Source: Streptomyces sp. NBC_00223
GTDB lineage: Bacteria; Actinomycetota; Actinomycetes; Streptomycetales; Streptomycetaceae
DNA: 64,000 nucleotides
Assembly: GCF_036199905.1 (NCBI RefSeq)
Contig: NZ_CP108109.1
Location: 1,612,001-1,676,000 of the forward strand
Direction of reading: 5' to 3'
Position 1 is the stretch's first letter. Each line of letters begins with the position of its first letter. Both the position numbers and the translations under genes were made by a program. The notes under the pieces were generated by a model, which was not told the DNA's origin, made no database searches, and saw only the letters and a program-made list of their open reading frames with translations. Below, piece by piece: positions 1 through 12,005 of the stretch.

Positions 1-1088
1 AGGGCCAGCGCCACCGACGCCACCCCGCGCATCCCCGACCACCACATGATGACGGTCTCCCGCCAGGTCATCGGGATGTCCTCGTCCACGTCCCGCAGCT
101 TGTGCAGCCTCTTGGCCACCCAGGCCGCCGGCAGCAGATACAGCAGCCGTACGCCGACCACGACCGCGATCACCAGGCCGGCGTGACGCAGCATCGGGTC
201 CCAGTTGCCCCGGCCGACGCTGAACACATGGTGCAGCTCAAGACCGATGAGACCGAAGGCGATCCCGGTGATGAGGGTGTCGACGATCTCCCAGAAGGTG
301 TTGCCCGCCAGCCGGGCCTTCACGTCGTCCGCCTCGAAGGCGTACTCGGCCAGGAAGAGCGCGCAGGTGAGCACCGCCAGGACGCCGGACCCGTGGAACT
401 GCTCGGCCAGCGCGTAGGCGGCGAAGGGCACCAGGAGCGACAGACCGATCTGCAAGGTGGCGTCGCCGACCACGCCCATCAGCTTGTTGGCGCCCCAGCC
501 GAGTACCAGGCCGACCACGACCGCCACCACCGCGGACTCGACCAGCTCGAACGCCGCGTGCGCCACCGAGAACTCGCCGGACAGCGCCGCCGTGACCGCC
601 ACGTGGTAGAGCACGATGGCGGTGACGTCGTTGAACAGCCCCTCGCCCTCCAGGATGGAGATCATCCGGCGGGGCAGGCCGAGGCTGCCGGCCACCGCGG
701 TCGCGGCCACCGGGTCGGGCGGCGCGACCAGCGCGCCCAGCGCGCAGGCGGCGGCCACGGTGATGCCGGGCACCACCGCGTTGACCACCAGGGCCACCGC
801 GGCGGTCGTGACGAAGACCAGCGCGACCGCGAGCAGGAAGATCGCCCGCCGGTTCGCCGCGAACTGCCGCCAGGAGGTGCGCTGCGCGGCCGCGTACAGC
901 AGCGGCGGCAGCACCAGCGGCAGGATCAGATCGGGGTCGATCCGGACGTTGGGCACCTGCGGGATCAGCGCGAGCACGCCCCCGAAAATGGTCATCAGCA
1001 CCGGCGGCGGCAGCTTTACCCGGTCGCCGAGCGGCACCATGATGATGGCGGCGAGCATGAGCGTGAAGAAGAGGGCCAACTGATCCAC
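1..1088 (-). CDS. Na+/H+ antiporter, CPA1/NhaP family (3' end outside window)
   Basis: Membrane antiporter exchanging Na+ or K+ for protons. Reading from a GTG at 1088, 362 codons are visible and the frame runs off the window edge, so the C-terminus is missing. Hydrophobic segments repeat along the length. The motif EGEGLFNDVTAIVLYH carries the conserved Asn-Asp of CPA1 transporters, and FGLIGLEL follows further on. The start was chosen because the first residues (VDQLALFFTLML) directly begin the first membrane helix, as in the family; an ATG eleven codons later is possible. Downstream on the same strand relative to the acetyltransferase, 38 bp away. Substrate ion cannot be told from sequence. 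Confidence 0.85.
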   Translation of the reverse strand, partial: MDQLALFFTLMLAAIIMVPLGDRVKLPPPVLMTIFGGVLALIPQVPNVRIDPDLILPLVLPPLLYAAAQRTSWRQFAANRRAIFLLAVALVFVTTAAVALVVNAVVPGITVAAACALGALVAPPDPVAATAVAGSLGLPRRMISILEGEGLFNDVTAIVLYHVAVTAALSGEFSVAHAAFELVESAVVAVVVGLVLGWGANKLMGVVGDATLQIGLSLLVPFAAYALAEQFHGSGVLAVLTCALFLAEYAFEADDVKARLAGNTFWEIVDTLITGIAFGLIGLELHHVFSVGRGNWDPMLRHAGLVIAVVVGVRLLYLLPAAWVAKRLHKLRDVDEDIPMTWRETVIMWWSGMRGVASVALA

Positions 1089-1092
1089 GGCG

Positions 1093-1111
1093 CAAGGGTG
1101 TCACGCCCTTG
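1093..1111 (-). terminator. small hairpin between acetyltransferase and antiporter
   Basis: CAAGGG (1093-1098) and CCCTTG (1106-1111) form a 6-bp stem with a 7-nt loop. There is no U-run, so it could be a weak terminator or an RNA processing/stability hairpin at the end of the upstream gene. Confidence 0.3.
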
Positions 1112-1126
1112 TGAACAGCAGGCTTC

Positions 1127-1684
1127 TCAATCGCCGGGCGGGGCCGTTTTCGTGAACACGCGCCGCATCGAGCGGTGGGCGATGCCGGCGTCCATGAACT
1201 CCGGCCCGTACGCGGTGTAACCGAGCCGTTCGTAGAAGGCGATGGCGTGCACCTGCGCCTCCAGGTACACCCCGCGCAGCCCGAGCCGCCGGGCCTCGTC
1301 CTCCAGCGCCCGCACCAGCCGGGCGCCGACGCCCCGGCCGCGCGCGGACCCGAGTACGGCGAGCCGGCCGAGCACGGCCGTCTCCGGGTCGCCGTCGTTC
1401 TTCGCCGCGGCGTCCGCGCCGAGCAGCAGCCGCCCGGTGCCCGCGCCCTCGGCCAGTACGTGCACGGCCCGGTCGTCCTTGCCGTCCCGCTCCAGGTCCG
1501 CCGGGACGTCCTGCTCGACGACGAAGACCTCGTGCCGTATCGCGTGCACGGCGGCCATCGCGTCCGGGTCGTCCGCGGCGACGACCCGGACGGCCGGCGC
1601 GGGGGCGGTCACCGCGTCGGTCGCCCGCGAGGTCGTACGGTCGGACGGTCGCGCTGTCGTACGGTCGGTCATTTGGCAGGTCAC
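1127..1684 (-). CDS. GNAT-family N-acetyltransferase
   Basis: About 185 residues. The N-terminal 35 residues are Thr/Arg-rich and probably disordered; the GNAT fold follows, with [14 protein letters not shown] (as in ElaA-like acetyltransferases), the acetyl-CoA loop [14 protein letters not shown] and the C-terminal [11 protein letters not shown] strand. Substrate unknown. The GTG start at 1684 overlaps the rluD stop (GTGA), suggesting translational coupling; an internal ATG four codons in (1672) is an alternative. The last codons and the TGA stop (PGD-stop) lie inside a copy of the CCGGCGATTGAG repeat that recurs after ileS, so a dispersed repeat supplies the end of the protein. Confidence 0.85.
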   Translation of the reverse strand: MTCQMTDRTTARPSDRTTSRATDAVTAPAPAVRVVAADDPDAMAAVHAIRHEVFVVEQDVPADLERDGKDDRAVHVLAEGAGTGRLLLGADAAAKNDGDPETAVLGRLAVLGSARGRGVGARLVRALEDEARRLGLRGVYLEAQVHAIAFYERLGYTAYGPEFMDAGIAHRSMRRVFTKTAPPGD

Positions 1685-2622
1685 TCACTGTCCGCGCGGA
1701 TGATGTCCAGCGCGTTCTGGAGGTCGGCGGGGTAGGTGCTCTCGAACTCCACCCAGGAGCCGTCCGCCGGGTGCTCGAAGCCGAGCCGCATCGCGTGCAG
1801 CCACTGCCGGGTCAGACCGAGCCGCTTGGCCATCGTGGGGTCGGCGCCGTAGGTCAGGTCGCCGACGCAGGGGTGGCGGTGGGCCGACATGTGCACACGG
1901 ATCTGGTGGGTGCGGCCGGTCTCCAGCTTGATGTCGAGCAGGCTCGCGGAGCGGTACGCCTCGATCAGGTCGTAGTGCGTCACGGACGCCTTGCCGTCCG
2001 CGACGACCGCCCACTTGTAGTCGTGCTGGGGGTGGCGGCCGATCGGCGCGTCGATGGTGCCGCTCATCGGGTCGGGGTGGCCCTGGACCAGCGCGTGGTA
2101 GCGCTTGTCGACCACGCGCTCCCGGAACTGCTGCTTGAGCAGGGTGTACGCCCGCTCGGACTTGGCCACGACCATCAGGCCCGAGGTGCCGACGTCGAGC
2201 CGGTGCACGATGCCCTGGCGCTCGGCGGCGCCCGAGGTGGCGATCCGGTAGCCCGCGGCGGCCAGCCCGCCGATCACGGTGGTGCCGGTCCAGCCGGGGC
2301 TGGGGTGGGCGGCGACCCCGACCGGCTTGGCGACGACCACGACGTCGTCGTCGTCGTGGACGATCTCCATGCCCTCGACGGGCTCCGCGACGATCGTCAC
2401 CGGCCTGGGCGGCGCCGGCATCTCGACCTCGAGCCACGCCCCGCCACGCACCCGCTCCGACTTGCCCGCGGCGGAGCCGTCGATCGAGACCTTGCCCGTG
2501 GCGGCCAGCTCGGCGGCCTTGGTCCGCGAGAAACCGAACATACGGGCGATGGCGGCGTCGACGCGCTCGCCCTCCAGGCCGTCGGGCACGGGCAGGGAGC
2601 GGACTTCGGGAAGGGTACTCAC
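1681..2622 (-). CDS. rluD: 23S rRNA pseudouridine synthase, RluD family
   Basis: Converts uridines in helix 69 of 23S rRNA to pseudouridine. 313 residues from the GTG at 2622: an S4 RNA-binding domain (about residues 15-75, [21 protein letters not shown]) and then the catalytic domain with the RluA-family motif [15 protein letters not shown], whose Asp is the nucleophile, and [10 protein letters not shown]. The frame stays open for 68 more codons upstream, but these read through a 24-bp tandem repeat into Pro-Asn-Leu-Pro repeats absent from the family, so the GTG before [11 protein letters not shown] was chosen. lspA lies upstream on the same strand, and the acetyltransferase overlaps its stop. 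Confidence 0.93.
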   Translation of the reverse strand: MSTLPEVRSLPVPDGLEGERVDAAIARMFGFSRTKAAELAATGKVSIDGSAAGKSERVRGGAWLEVEMPAPPRPVTIVAEPVEGMEIVHDDDDVVVVAKPVGVAAHPSPGWTGTTVIGGLAAAGYRIATSGAAERQGIVHRLDVGTSGLMVVAKSERAYTLLKQQFRERVVDKRYHALVQGHPDPMSGTIDAPIGRHPQHDYKWAVVADGKASVTHYDLIEAYRSASLLDIKLETGRTHQIRVHMSAHRHPCVGDLTYGADPTMAKRLGLTRQWLHAMRLGFEHPADGSWVEFESTYPADLQNALDIIRADSE

Positions 2623-2738
2623 CTGGTCGAGTATGCCGGACCCCGAGGGCCGCCCGACCCGCTCGGGGGCCGAAGCCCCGGTCATACGGTCGTACCCGGC
2701 CGTCCTACGGGCGGGTACGACGGCCGGGCCTGGCTGTC

Positions 2739-2850
2739 GTACGGGCGCGGGCAGCGGGTTCGGTACGGGCGCGGGCAACGGGTTCCGTACGGGCGCGGGC
2801 AACGGGTTCGGTACGGGCTCGGGCAATGGGTTCCGTACGGGCGCGCGCCC
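2739..2850. repeat. 24-bp tandem repeat, four copies plus a partial one
   Basis: Units start at 2739, 2763, 2787, 2811 and 2835 (partial), each reading gtacgggcgcgggcaacggg plus ttcg or ttcc with few changes. The array fills the lspA-rluD spacer. Because 24 is a multiple of 3, it keeps the rluD frame open upstream, which can mislead start calling. Confidence 0.9.
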
Positions 2851-2866
2851 GGTTGTACGGGCCCGG

Positions 2867-3484
2867 TCAGTCGCGGTGCTTGGTGCCGTCCGGGTCGATG
2901 CCGCAGAAGGAGAGCAGCACGATCAGCACGCCGCCGCAGCAGATCGCGGAGTCGGCGAGGTTGAAGACCGCGAAGTGCTCGGGCGCGATGAAGTCCACCA
3001 CCCGGCCCTGGAAGCCGCCCGGGCTGCGGAAGACGCGGTCGGTGAGGTTGCCGAAGGCGCCGCCGAGCAGCAGGCCGAGTGCGATCGCCCACGGCAGGCT
3101 GTAGAGCCGCCGGGACAGCCGGGCGATCACCGCGATCACCCCGACCGCGATGATCGTGAACACGATCGTCATGCCCTGGCCGAAGCCGAAGGCGGCGCCC
3201 GCGTTCCGGGTCGCGTCCAGCCGCAGGTAGTGGCCGAAGACGTCGATCGGGTTGTGGTACTCCAGGCTGTGCACGACCCAGATCTTGGAGAGCAGGTCGA
3301 GCAGGTAGGCGAAGGCCGCGACCCCGACCAGGACCGCGACCCGCCGCTTTCCGGACACGGCGGACTCCGGCTCGGCCGCCTGCGGCGTCGCCTCTTCCGC
3401 GGCGCCCGACCGGTCCGTGGCGTCCGGAGTGTCCGGTGTCTCCGGCGTGTCCGGTGTGGTGATGGTGCGCTCCGCTTCCGTCAC
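2867..3484 (-). CDS. lspA: signal peptidase II (prolipoprotein)
   Basis: Membrane aspartyl protease that removes signal peptides from lipid-modified prolipoproteins. 205 residues: an acidic, Thr/Pro-rich cytoplasmic N-terminus of about 45 residues, then four membrane helices. Family motifs [11 protein letters not shown] and [10 protein letters not shown] are present, and the catalytic Asp pair lies in [11 protein letters not shown] and FNLADSAI. The ATG start lies 83 bp after the DksA-type gene on the same strand. Probably transcribed with rluD. The long N-terminal extension is common in streptomycetes. Confidence 0.95.
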   Translation of the reverse strand: MTEAERTITTPDTPETPDTPDATDRSGAAEEATPQAAEPESAVSGKRRVAVLVGVAAFAYLLDLLSKIWVVHSLEYHNPIDVFGHYLRLDATRNAGAAFGFGQGMTIVFTIIAVGVIAVIARLSRRLYSLPWAIALGLLLGGAFGNLTDRVFRSPGGFQGRVVDFIAPEHFAVFNLADSAICCGGVLIVLLSFCGIDPDGTKHRD

Positions 3485-3567
3485 GTGAGTCCCTCAGCCC
3501 TTGTGCTCCGTGCCCGTCAGGCCGAATCCTGACTGAAGACGAGGGTACGGCACACGCGTACGGAGAA

Positions 3568-5013
3568 TCAGCGGCGCTCCTGCCGCTGCTTGTCGTCCAG
3601 ACAGAGCGTGGCCCGGGGGAACGCCTGCATTCTGGCCTTGCCGATCGGGTTGCCGCAGACCTCGCAGAGGCCGTACGTGCCCTCGTCCAGCCGCTGTAGG
3701 GCGTGGGTGGCCTGGTGCAGGGTGTCGCGGGTGTTGGCCGCGAGCGCCATCTCGTACTCGCGGGTGATGTTGTTCGAGCCGGTGTCGGCCTCGTCACCGC
3801 CGGCGTCGGCGGAGTCGCGGAGCAGGCCCGCGACGGCCGCCTCGGAGGAGGCGATCTCGGTCTTGAGCCGTTCGACCTCGGCGGTCAGCTCGACTCGGGC
3901 CTGCTCGGCCTCTTCCGGGGTCCACGGCTCCTCGCCGGGGAGTACGGCGAGGGTGCCCGGGTCCGCGGCGGCCCGTGCGGCGGGTACGGGGGACCCCGGG
4001 GTCGCGGCCGTATCGGCCACGGTCTTCTTCGCTGCCACCTTGCGGGCTCCTGTCTTCTTCGTGTCCGCCGAAGCGGTTGTCTTGGCGACGGCCTTCCCGC
4101 CCCCATCGCGCCGTCGTCCCGGCGCCCCCTCCCCGGAGTCCGCACCCGACGAAGGGGTGCCCTCCGGGCCGGACGACGCACCCGACGAGGGGGCGTCCCC
4201 CGACCCGGACGACGACGACGGCGACGGCGAACCGTCCCCCGGAGACGCGGGCGCCGCGGCAGCCTCCCCGGAGGCCGCGCCCGGCGAAGGGGTGCCCTCC
4301 TTGCCGGACGACGGCGAACCGTCCCCCGAGCCCGCGCCCACAGCGCCGACCGGCCCCGAGGCCACACCCGACGAGGCGGTGTCCCCCGCCCCGGAAGATG
4401 TACCCGGCGAGGGGCCGTCCCCCAACCCCGACGACGCACCCGCGCCACCAGCGCCCGACCCGGACGACGGCAAATCGTCCCCCGAGGTCGTGGTCACGGC
4501 GCCGGCTGCCCCGAAGGCCGCGCCCGGCGAAGGAGCGTCCCCAGACCCGGACGACGGCGAACCGTCCCCCGAGCCCGCGCCCACAGCGCCGACCGGCCCG
4601 GACGACGCACCCGCGCCGCCAGCGCCCGCCCCGGACGACGGCGAACCGTCGCCCGAGCCTGCGGCCACAGCGGCAGCAGCCCTGGAGGCCGCGCCCGGCG
4701 AAGGGGTGCTCTCCGGGCCGGACGGCGGGGGACCGTCTCCCGAGTTCGTGGTCACGTCGGCGGTTGCGGCGGGCTGACCGTTCTCGGCGGCCGGGACCGC
4801 GAGGGACGACGGATCGGCCGGCAGCCGTACGACGACCCCGCCGTCCGGCCACGCCGACGGCACGACCGCCGACGGTTCGCGGTCCGTGCGGGTGGGCCGC
4901 GACGACCTCTTGGGCGCGGGCGCCGGACGCGGTCCGGCACCCGCTTTCCGCGCGGACGCGGACCTCGCCCCCACCCCCGCGGCAGCGGACTCCGCCCCGT
5001 TCCCTTCGACCAT
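3568..5013 (-). CDS. TraR/DksA-type zinc-finger protein with long repetitive N-terminus
   Basis: 481 residues from the ATG at 5013, which has GAAGGGG about 8 nt upstream. Residues 1-65 are basic. About 70-320 are low-complexity Ser/Gly/Pro/Asp blocks (SGDGSPSSG recurring). Then a Lys/Ala-rich stretch and a C-terminal DksA-like region from about 360 with coiled coil (EEAEQARVELTAEVERLKTE) and zinc finger YGLCEVCGNPIGKARMQAFP. DksA/TraR proteins bind RNA polymerase in its secondary channel; whether this actinobacterial type does is not established. The zinc ligands are C450, C453, C471, while the expected fourth Cys is Asp474. Antisense frames over the repeats are codon-bias artefacts. Divergent from ileS. 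Confidence 0.8.
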   Translation of the reverse strand: MVEGNGAESAAAGVGARSASARKAGAGPRPAPAPKRSSRPTRTDREPSAVVPSAWPDGGVVVRLPADPSSLAVPAAENGQPAATADVTTNSGDGPPPSGPESTPSPGAASRAAAAVAAGSGDGSPSSGAGAGGAGASSGPVGAVGAGSGDGSPSSGSGDAPSPGAAFGAAGAVTTTSGDDLPSSGSGAGGAGASSGLGDGPSPGTSSGAGDTASSGVASGPVGAVGAGSGDGSPSSGKEGTPSPGAASGEAAAAPASPGDGSPSPSSSSGSGDAPSSGASSGPEGTPSSGADSGEGAPGRRRDGGGKAVAKTTASADTKKTGARKVAAKKTVADTAATPGSPVPAARAAADPGTLAVLPGEEPWTPEEAEQARVELTAEVERLKTEIASSEAAVAGLLRDSADAGGDEADTGSNNITREYEMALAANTRDTLHQATHALQRLDEGTYGLCEVCGNPIGKARMQAFPRATLCLDDKQRQERR

Positions 5014-5365
5014 GACCGCGGCCCCTTCACATCTGTGATCTTGTGCGCGAATCGTGCGGGAAACGGTAAAACGGCTCCCCGATCCGCGGCAACGGGACGC
5101 GCTGCCCGATCCCCGGCTCCGCCGGAGGACGGACCCGGCATGCATCCGTTGTGCCCAGCTCTCCGCCAGGTATTCCGGCCCGGGCCCCCGACCATGCCGA
5201 AACCGTGTCGAAACGCGGCCATTCGGGTCAGCGCCGCCCCCCGCGCGCCCCGGATAAACCCGGACGCCCCGGCCCGGTCGGCCCCGTACACTGGGCGGCA
5301 GCGAGAGGCGTGGATGGGACGAGTAGCGCCGCACGCAGCCATGAGCGACCCGGGGACGGTGGAAG

Positions 5366-5573
5366 CCCGGGGGTGTGCGCGATGTGAAGATCACCCCGGA
5401 GCCGCCGGAAGAAAGTCCGCGGGATAAATGACGCGCCCGCGCACGAGTAGAACCGGCGTCGCTGCCCCAATGAGGGGGCGGTGGGAAGGTCCACCGCCAA
5501 GGAGGGTGGTACCGCGGGAGCACGCAGAAACGCTCTCGTCCCTCCGACGGAATACGCGACAGTCCGCCGGAGG
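5366..5573 (+). promoter_or_regulatory. T-box riboswitch (isoleucine), probably acting on translation
   Basis: The leader of ileS contains the T-box core AGGGTGGTACCGCGG at 5503-5517. A short Stem I is suggested by GGGGTG/CACCCC around 5371-5396, with AUC (Ile codon) at 5390-5392 as candidate specifier. A strong hairpin GGCGGTGG/CCACCGCC precedes the T-box. CCTCCGACGG (5541-5550) is nearly complementary to CCGCCGGAGG (5564-5573), which contains the ileS Shine-Dalgarno sequence. The same CCCTCC can instead pair with GGAGGG at the start of the T-box. Uncharged tRNA-Ile should therefore free the ribosome site. The 5' boundary is approximate. Confidence 0.9.
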
Positions 5574-5581
5574 AAGAAGCG

Positions 5582-8731
<3,150 letters not shown>

Positions 8732-8732
8732 G

Positions 8733-8886
8733 CCCTCAATCGCCGGGCAGGCTCCTGGCCTCAATCGCCGGCCGGGCTGGAAAAACCAGCCCGCCCGGCG
8801 TTTGAGGGCAGCGAAGCCCGCCCGGCGTTTGAGGGCAGATCCAGCCCGGCCGGCGTCTGAGGCCAAAGCCCGCCGGCGATTGAGGC
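8733..8886. repeat. cluster of six CCTCAATCGCCGG / CCGGCGTTTGAGG repeats, likely bidirectional terminator
   Basis: Two copies run left to right as CCTCAATCGCCGG (near 8734 and 8759) and four run as CCGGCG(T/A)(T/C)TGAGG, ending near 8808, 8833, 8861 and 8886. Copies facing each other can form stem-loops, e.g. cgccggccgggctgg with ccagcccgcccggcg around AAAAA at 8780-8785. Lies between convergent ileS and divIVA, consistent with termination in both directions. A further copy sits at the end of the acetyltransferase gene near 1116-1130. Confidence 0.75.
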
Positions 8887-8971
8887 GCAAAAGGTCCGGG
8901 TCGCCTGGGGTACGTTTCCCGGGCGGCCCGGACCTTGGTGAGGCCAGTGCCTAACGACTAGTGCCTAACGA

Positions 8972-10153
8972 CTAATTGTCGTCCTCGTCGATCAAAAAGC
9001 CCCGCATCGGCGTCGGCGCCTGCTGCAACGGCTGCGGCCCCTGCGGCCGCACCGGCGCCATCGGCTGCGTCATCGCCGGCGACATCTGCTGCTGACCACC
9101 GTACGTGGGACCGGGACCGTGCCCGCCCATGCCGTTGCTCTGACCGCCGCCGTACGACGGCGCGGAACCGCCATGGCCCATGGCACCCGCACCGGCCGGA
9201 GCCATGCCGCCCATGCCGCTGCTGCCCATGGAACCGCCCATGCCGCCGCCCATCGAGGAGGCCGCCGGGAGGGACGGGGCAGGCGGCGCCGTACGCGGCG
9301 GGGCCAGCGAGTCGTCCGCCTGGTTCTCCAACTGCCTCAGCTGGGACTCCAGGTAGGACTTGAGCCGCGTGCGGTACTCCCGCTCGAAGCCGCGCAGATC
9401 CTCGACCTTGCGCTCAAGCGTCGCCCGCGCGGACTCCAGGGAGCCCATCGCCACGCGGTGCTTCTCCTGCGCGTCCCGCTCCAGCGCGTCGGCCTTGGCG
9501 CGGGCGTCCCGCTCCAGGCCCTCGGCGCGGCTGCGGGCCTCGCCGACGATCTTGTTGGCCTCGGAACGGGCCTCCGCGATCGCCTGGTCGGCGGTCTGCT
9601 GGGCGAGCGAGAGCACGCGTGCCGCGCTGTCGCCGCCGGGACCCTGCTGCTGCATCGGGTGCTGGCCCATCGGACCGGGACCCTGTTGCTGCTGCATCGG
9701 GTGCTGCTGCTGCATCGGGTGCTGGCCCATCGGGCCCGGCCCCTGCTGCTGCATGGGGTGGCCCTGCTGCTGCATCGGGTGCTGGCCCGGACCCGGGCCG
9801 TGCTGCTGCTGGGCGCTCGGCCCGGCAGGCAACTGCGGCGCGCCGCCGGGCAGCTGGGGCGGGCCCATCTGCTGCTGCGGCATCTGCTGCTGCACCGGCT
9901 GCGGTCCCGATATGGCAGCGGGCACCGGCCGGTCCTGCGGCTCCGGCTTGCGCATGCCCTGCTGTTGGTTCTGCGCGGCGGCACGAGTCGCCGCGGCCAG
10001 TTTGGCCCGCAGATCCTCGTTCTCTCGGAGCAATCGGGTCAGCTCCGACTCCACCTCGTCGAGGAAGGCGTCGACCTCATCCTCGTCATAGCCCTCTCGG
10101 AGGCGGACGGTCGTGAACTGCTTGTTCCGAACGTCCTCGGGGGTCAGCGGCAT
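8972..10153 (-). CDS. divIVA: polar growth protein DivIVA
   Basis: Cytoplasmic coiled-coil scaffold that marks hyphal tips and directs apical wall growth. 393 residues. The N-terminal membrane-curvature domain is intact (MPLTPEDVRNKQFTTVRLRE, then EDEVDAFLDEVESELTRLLREN). A Gln/Pro/Met/Gly-rich linker (about 75-180) is built from repeats such as QHPMQQQ and GPGPMG. A second coiled coil follows (about 185-290, ARSEANKIVGEARSRAEGLERDARAKADALERD), then a Gly/Met-rich tail. The Gln-rich linker is typical for Streptomyces. Downstream of yggT in the dcw block. Confidence 0.95.
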   Translation of the reverse strand: MPLTPEDVRNKQFTTVRLREGYDEDEVDAFLDEVESELTRLLRENEDLRAKLAAATRAAAQNQQQGMRKPEPQDRPVPAAISGPQPVQQQMPQQQMGPPQLPGGAPQLPAGPSAQQQHGPGPGQHPMQQQGHPMQQQGPGPMGQHPMQQQHPMQQQQGPGPMGQHPMQQQGPGGDSAARVLSLAQQTADQAIAEARSEANKIVGEARSRAEGLERDARAKADALERDAQEKHRVAMGSLESARATLERKVEDLRGFEREYRTRLKSYLESQLRQLENQADDSLAPPRTAPPAPSLPAASSMGGGMGGSMGSSGMGGMAPAGAGAMGHGGSAPSYGGGQSNGMGGHGPGPTYGGQQQMSPAMTQPMAPVRPQGPQPLQQAPTPMRGFLIDEDDN

Positions 10154-10199
10154 CTCTTCACCTCAACGTGATCGTCGACATATCGGGAGCCCGCACCGT

Positions 10200-10487
10200 T
10201 CACATCAAGCCCCCAACGACGGAGATCAGGATGTACACGATGATCATCAATACGAAGAAGGACAGGTCGAGCGCCACGCCCCCGAGACGTAGCGGCGGGA
10301 TGAACCGCCGCAAAAGCTTGAGTGGCGGATCGGTGACAGTGTAGGTGGCTTCCAAGACCACCACCATCGTCTTGCCAGGGTGCCACGAACGAGCGAACTG
10401 GAAGACGTAATCCATCACCAATCGGAAGATCAGCACAAACAGGAAGCAGTACAACGCGATGTACAGCACCTGGAGTGCGACACTCAT
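10200..10487 (-). CDS. YggT-family membrane protein
   Basis: 95 residues with two hydrophobic segments (about 5-25 and 70-92) and the family motif DPPLKLLRRFIPPLRLGG between them. YggT proteins are small integral membrane proteins next to cell-division genes; their role is not settled. Position between sepF and divIVA is conserved in actinobacteria and Gram-positives (ylm region). Separated by 46 bp from divIVA and 62 bp from sepF, presumably one transcript. Confidence 0.93.
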   Translation of the reverse strand: MSVALQVLYIALYCFLFVLIFRLVMDYVFQFARSWHPGKTMVVVLEATYTVTDPPLKLLRRFIPPLRLGGVALDLSFFVLMIIVYILISVVGGLM

Positions 10488-10549
10488 CGCGCTTCCCTCT
10501 CCCCTGCTCCTCGTCGGCCTGCCGGCCGGTTCCTACGCTTGTGTTTCGC

Positions 10550-11173
10550 TCAGCTCTGGTTGAAGAACCCACCCTCAGCGATCCGGGCTTTGTCCTCCGC
10601 CGTGACATCGACGTTAGCAGGCGAGAGCAGAAAGACCTTCTGCGTCACCCGCTCGATGCTGCCATGAAGACCGAAGACGAGACCGGCGGCGAAGTCGACA
10701 AGTCGCTTCGCGTCCGTGTCGTCCATCTCCGTCAAGTTCATGATCACCGGCGTACCCTCACGGAAGTGTTCCCCGATGGTACGGGCTTCGTTGTACGTCC
10801 GGGGGTGGAGTGTTGTGATCCGGTACGGCTCGCGCTCTGACACGACCTTGGGCATGATCACCGGTGCGTTCTTCTCCAGGCTGTGACGTTCGGGTGTGAT
10901 GGATGCCACTGGGGCGATCCGCGGTTCTCGCGGAGCCGGGGCGTGTACGAGACGCGCCGGCTCGTCCTGCGACGGCTGGTGCTGGATCGGCGGCACATGC
11001 TGGCTGTGCGGCCGACGGGGAGCGACGCGCTCGGGCTCCGGGGCGGTCCGGCCGCTGGGCGGCGTGGCCATCTCGGGCTCGAACTCGTCGTCGGGGTCGA
11101 ACCCCGGCCCGTCGTATCCGTCGTCCTCCACGAGGCCGAGGTAGACCGCCATCTTGCGCATCGCGCCGGCCAT
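10550..11173 (-). CDS. sepF: cell division protein SepF
   Basis: Membrane-associated partner of FtsZ that bundles and anchors protofilaments. 207 residues from the ATG at 11173 ([20 protein letters not shown]): N-terminal amphipathic helix, an acidic/Pro-rich linker (20-105), and the C-terminal SepF (DUF552) domain with [20 protein letters not shown] and [12 protein letters not shown], ending in FFNQS. Longer readings back to 11317 overlap the preceding gene and lack family similarity, so the internal ATG was chosen. Part of the ftsZ-pgeF-yggS-sepF run. Confidence 0.95.
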   Translation of the reverse strand: MAGAMRKMAVYLGLVEDDGYDGPGFDPDDEFEPEMATPPSGRTAPEPERVAPRRPHSQHVPPIQHQPSQDEPARLVHAPAPREPRIAPVASITPERHSLEKNAPVIMPKVVSEREPYRITTLHPRTYNEARTIGEHFREGTPVIMNLTEMDDTDAKRLVDFAAGLVFGLHGSIERVTQKVFLLSPANVDVTAEDKARIAEGGFFNQS

Positions 11174-11267
11174 GCTCTGCGTCCTCTCAGCGGGGTTGCG
11201 GTCCTCGGCCGCCTCGCGGGACGGCCGCCACACCATATTTATGCTGTGGTCCGACTTGTTGGTGACG

Positions 11268-12005
11268 TTACCGGAGCCCGGGACGGACTCCGAGCACCGC
11301 CGTTCCGACGCGTACATGTGTCGCTCCGGCCGCCACGGCTTCGTCGAGGTCCTGACTCATCCCGGCCGAGACCATGTTCGCAGCCGGATGCGTCTCGCGC
11401 AGGCGGGATGAGATTTCCGTCAACCGGTCGAAGGCGGCGCGGGGTTGGCCCGCGTACCGGCCGGTCAGCGGCGCGACGGTCATCACCCCGTCCAGCCGCA
11501 GCCCTTCGGCCGCCGCGATGGCGTCGGCGAGCGGCGCGACCGCGTCGTACGCCACACCGCCCCGCTCACCGCGGTCGCCCGACTCGGCGTCCAGGGCGAC
11601 CTGGACGAGACAGCCCACCCGCCGTCCCGCGGCGGTGGCCGCGGTGGACAGCGCGGTGACCAGCTTGAGCCGGTCGACCGAGTGCACATGATCAGCGTAA
11701 CGGACCACGGAGCGTACCTTGTTGGTCTGCAACTGGCCCACGAAGTGCCAGGTGAGCGGGAGATCGGCGGCCGCGGCGGCCTTGGGGGCCGCGTCCTGGT
11801 CACGGTTCTCGGCGACCTGCCGCACTCCGAGGCCGGACAGCAGCCGTACATCGCTCTCCGGGTAGGTCTTGGTGACCACGATCAGGGTCACTTCCGCCCG
11901 GTCGCGTCCGGCGGACTCGCACGCGCGGGCGATACGGTCCTCCACCCGGGCGAGATTCTCGGCGAGTTGGGCGCCTCTGCGGGAGAGGTCGGAGGAGTCG
12001 TTCAC
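11268..12005 (-). CDS. pyridoxal phosphate homeostasis protein, YggS/PROSC family
   Basis: PLP-binding alanine-racemase-fold protein that buffers pyridoxal phosphate. 245 residues from the GTG at 12005. The PLP-binding Lys lies in [15 protein letters not shown]; further family motifs are [16 protein letters not shown] and [28 protein letters not shown]. The GTG overlaps the stop of pgeF (GTGA), a coupling typical of this operon. Typical family length. Confidence 0.94.
   Translation of the reverse strand: MNDSSDLSRRGAQLAENLARVEDRIARACESAGRDRAEVTLIVVTKTYPESDVRLLSGLGVRQVAENRDQDAAPKAAAAADLPLTWHFVGQLQTNKVRSVVRYADHVHSVDRLKLVTALSTAATAAGRRVGCLVQVALDAESGDRGERGGVAYDAVAPLADAIAAAEGLRLDGVMTVAPLTGRYAGQPRAAFDRLTEISSRLRETHPAANMVSAGMSQDLDEAVAAGATHVRVGTAVLGVRPGLR

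Noticed and set aside
3590..4777. Plus-strand frame of 395 codons opposite the DksA-type gene
   Set aside because: It mirrors the Ser/Gly/Pro/Asp repeats of the sense gene and has no domain; the sense frame ends in a recognisable zinc finger.
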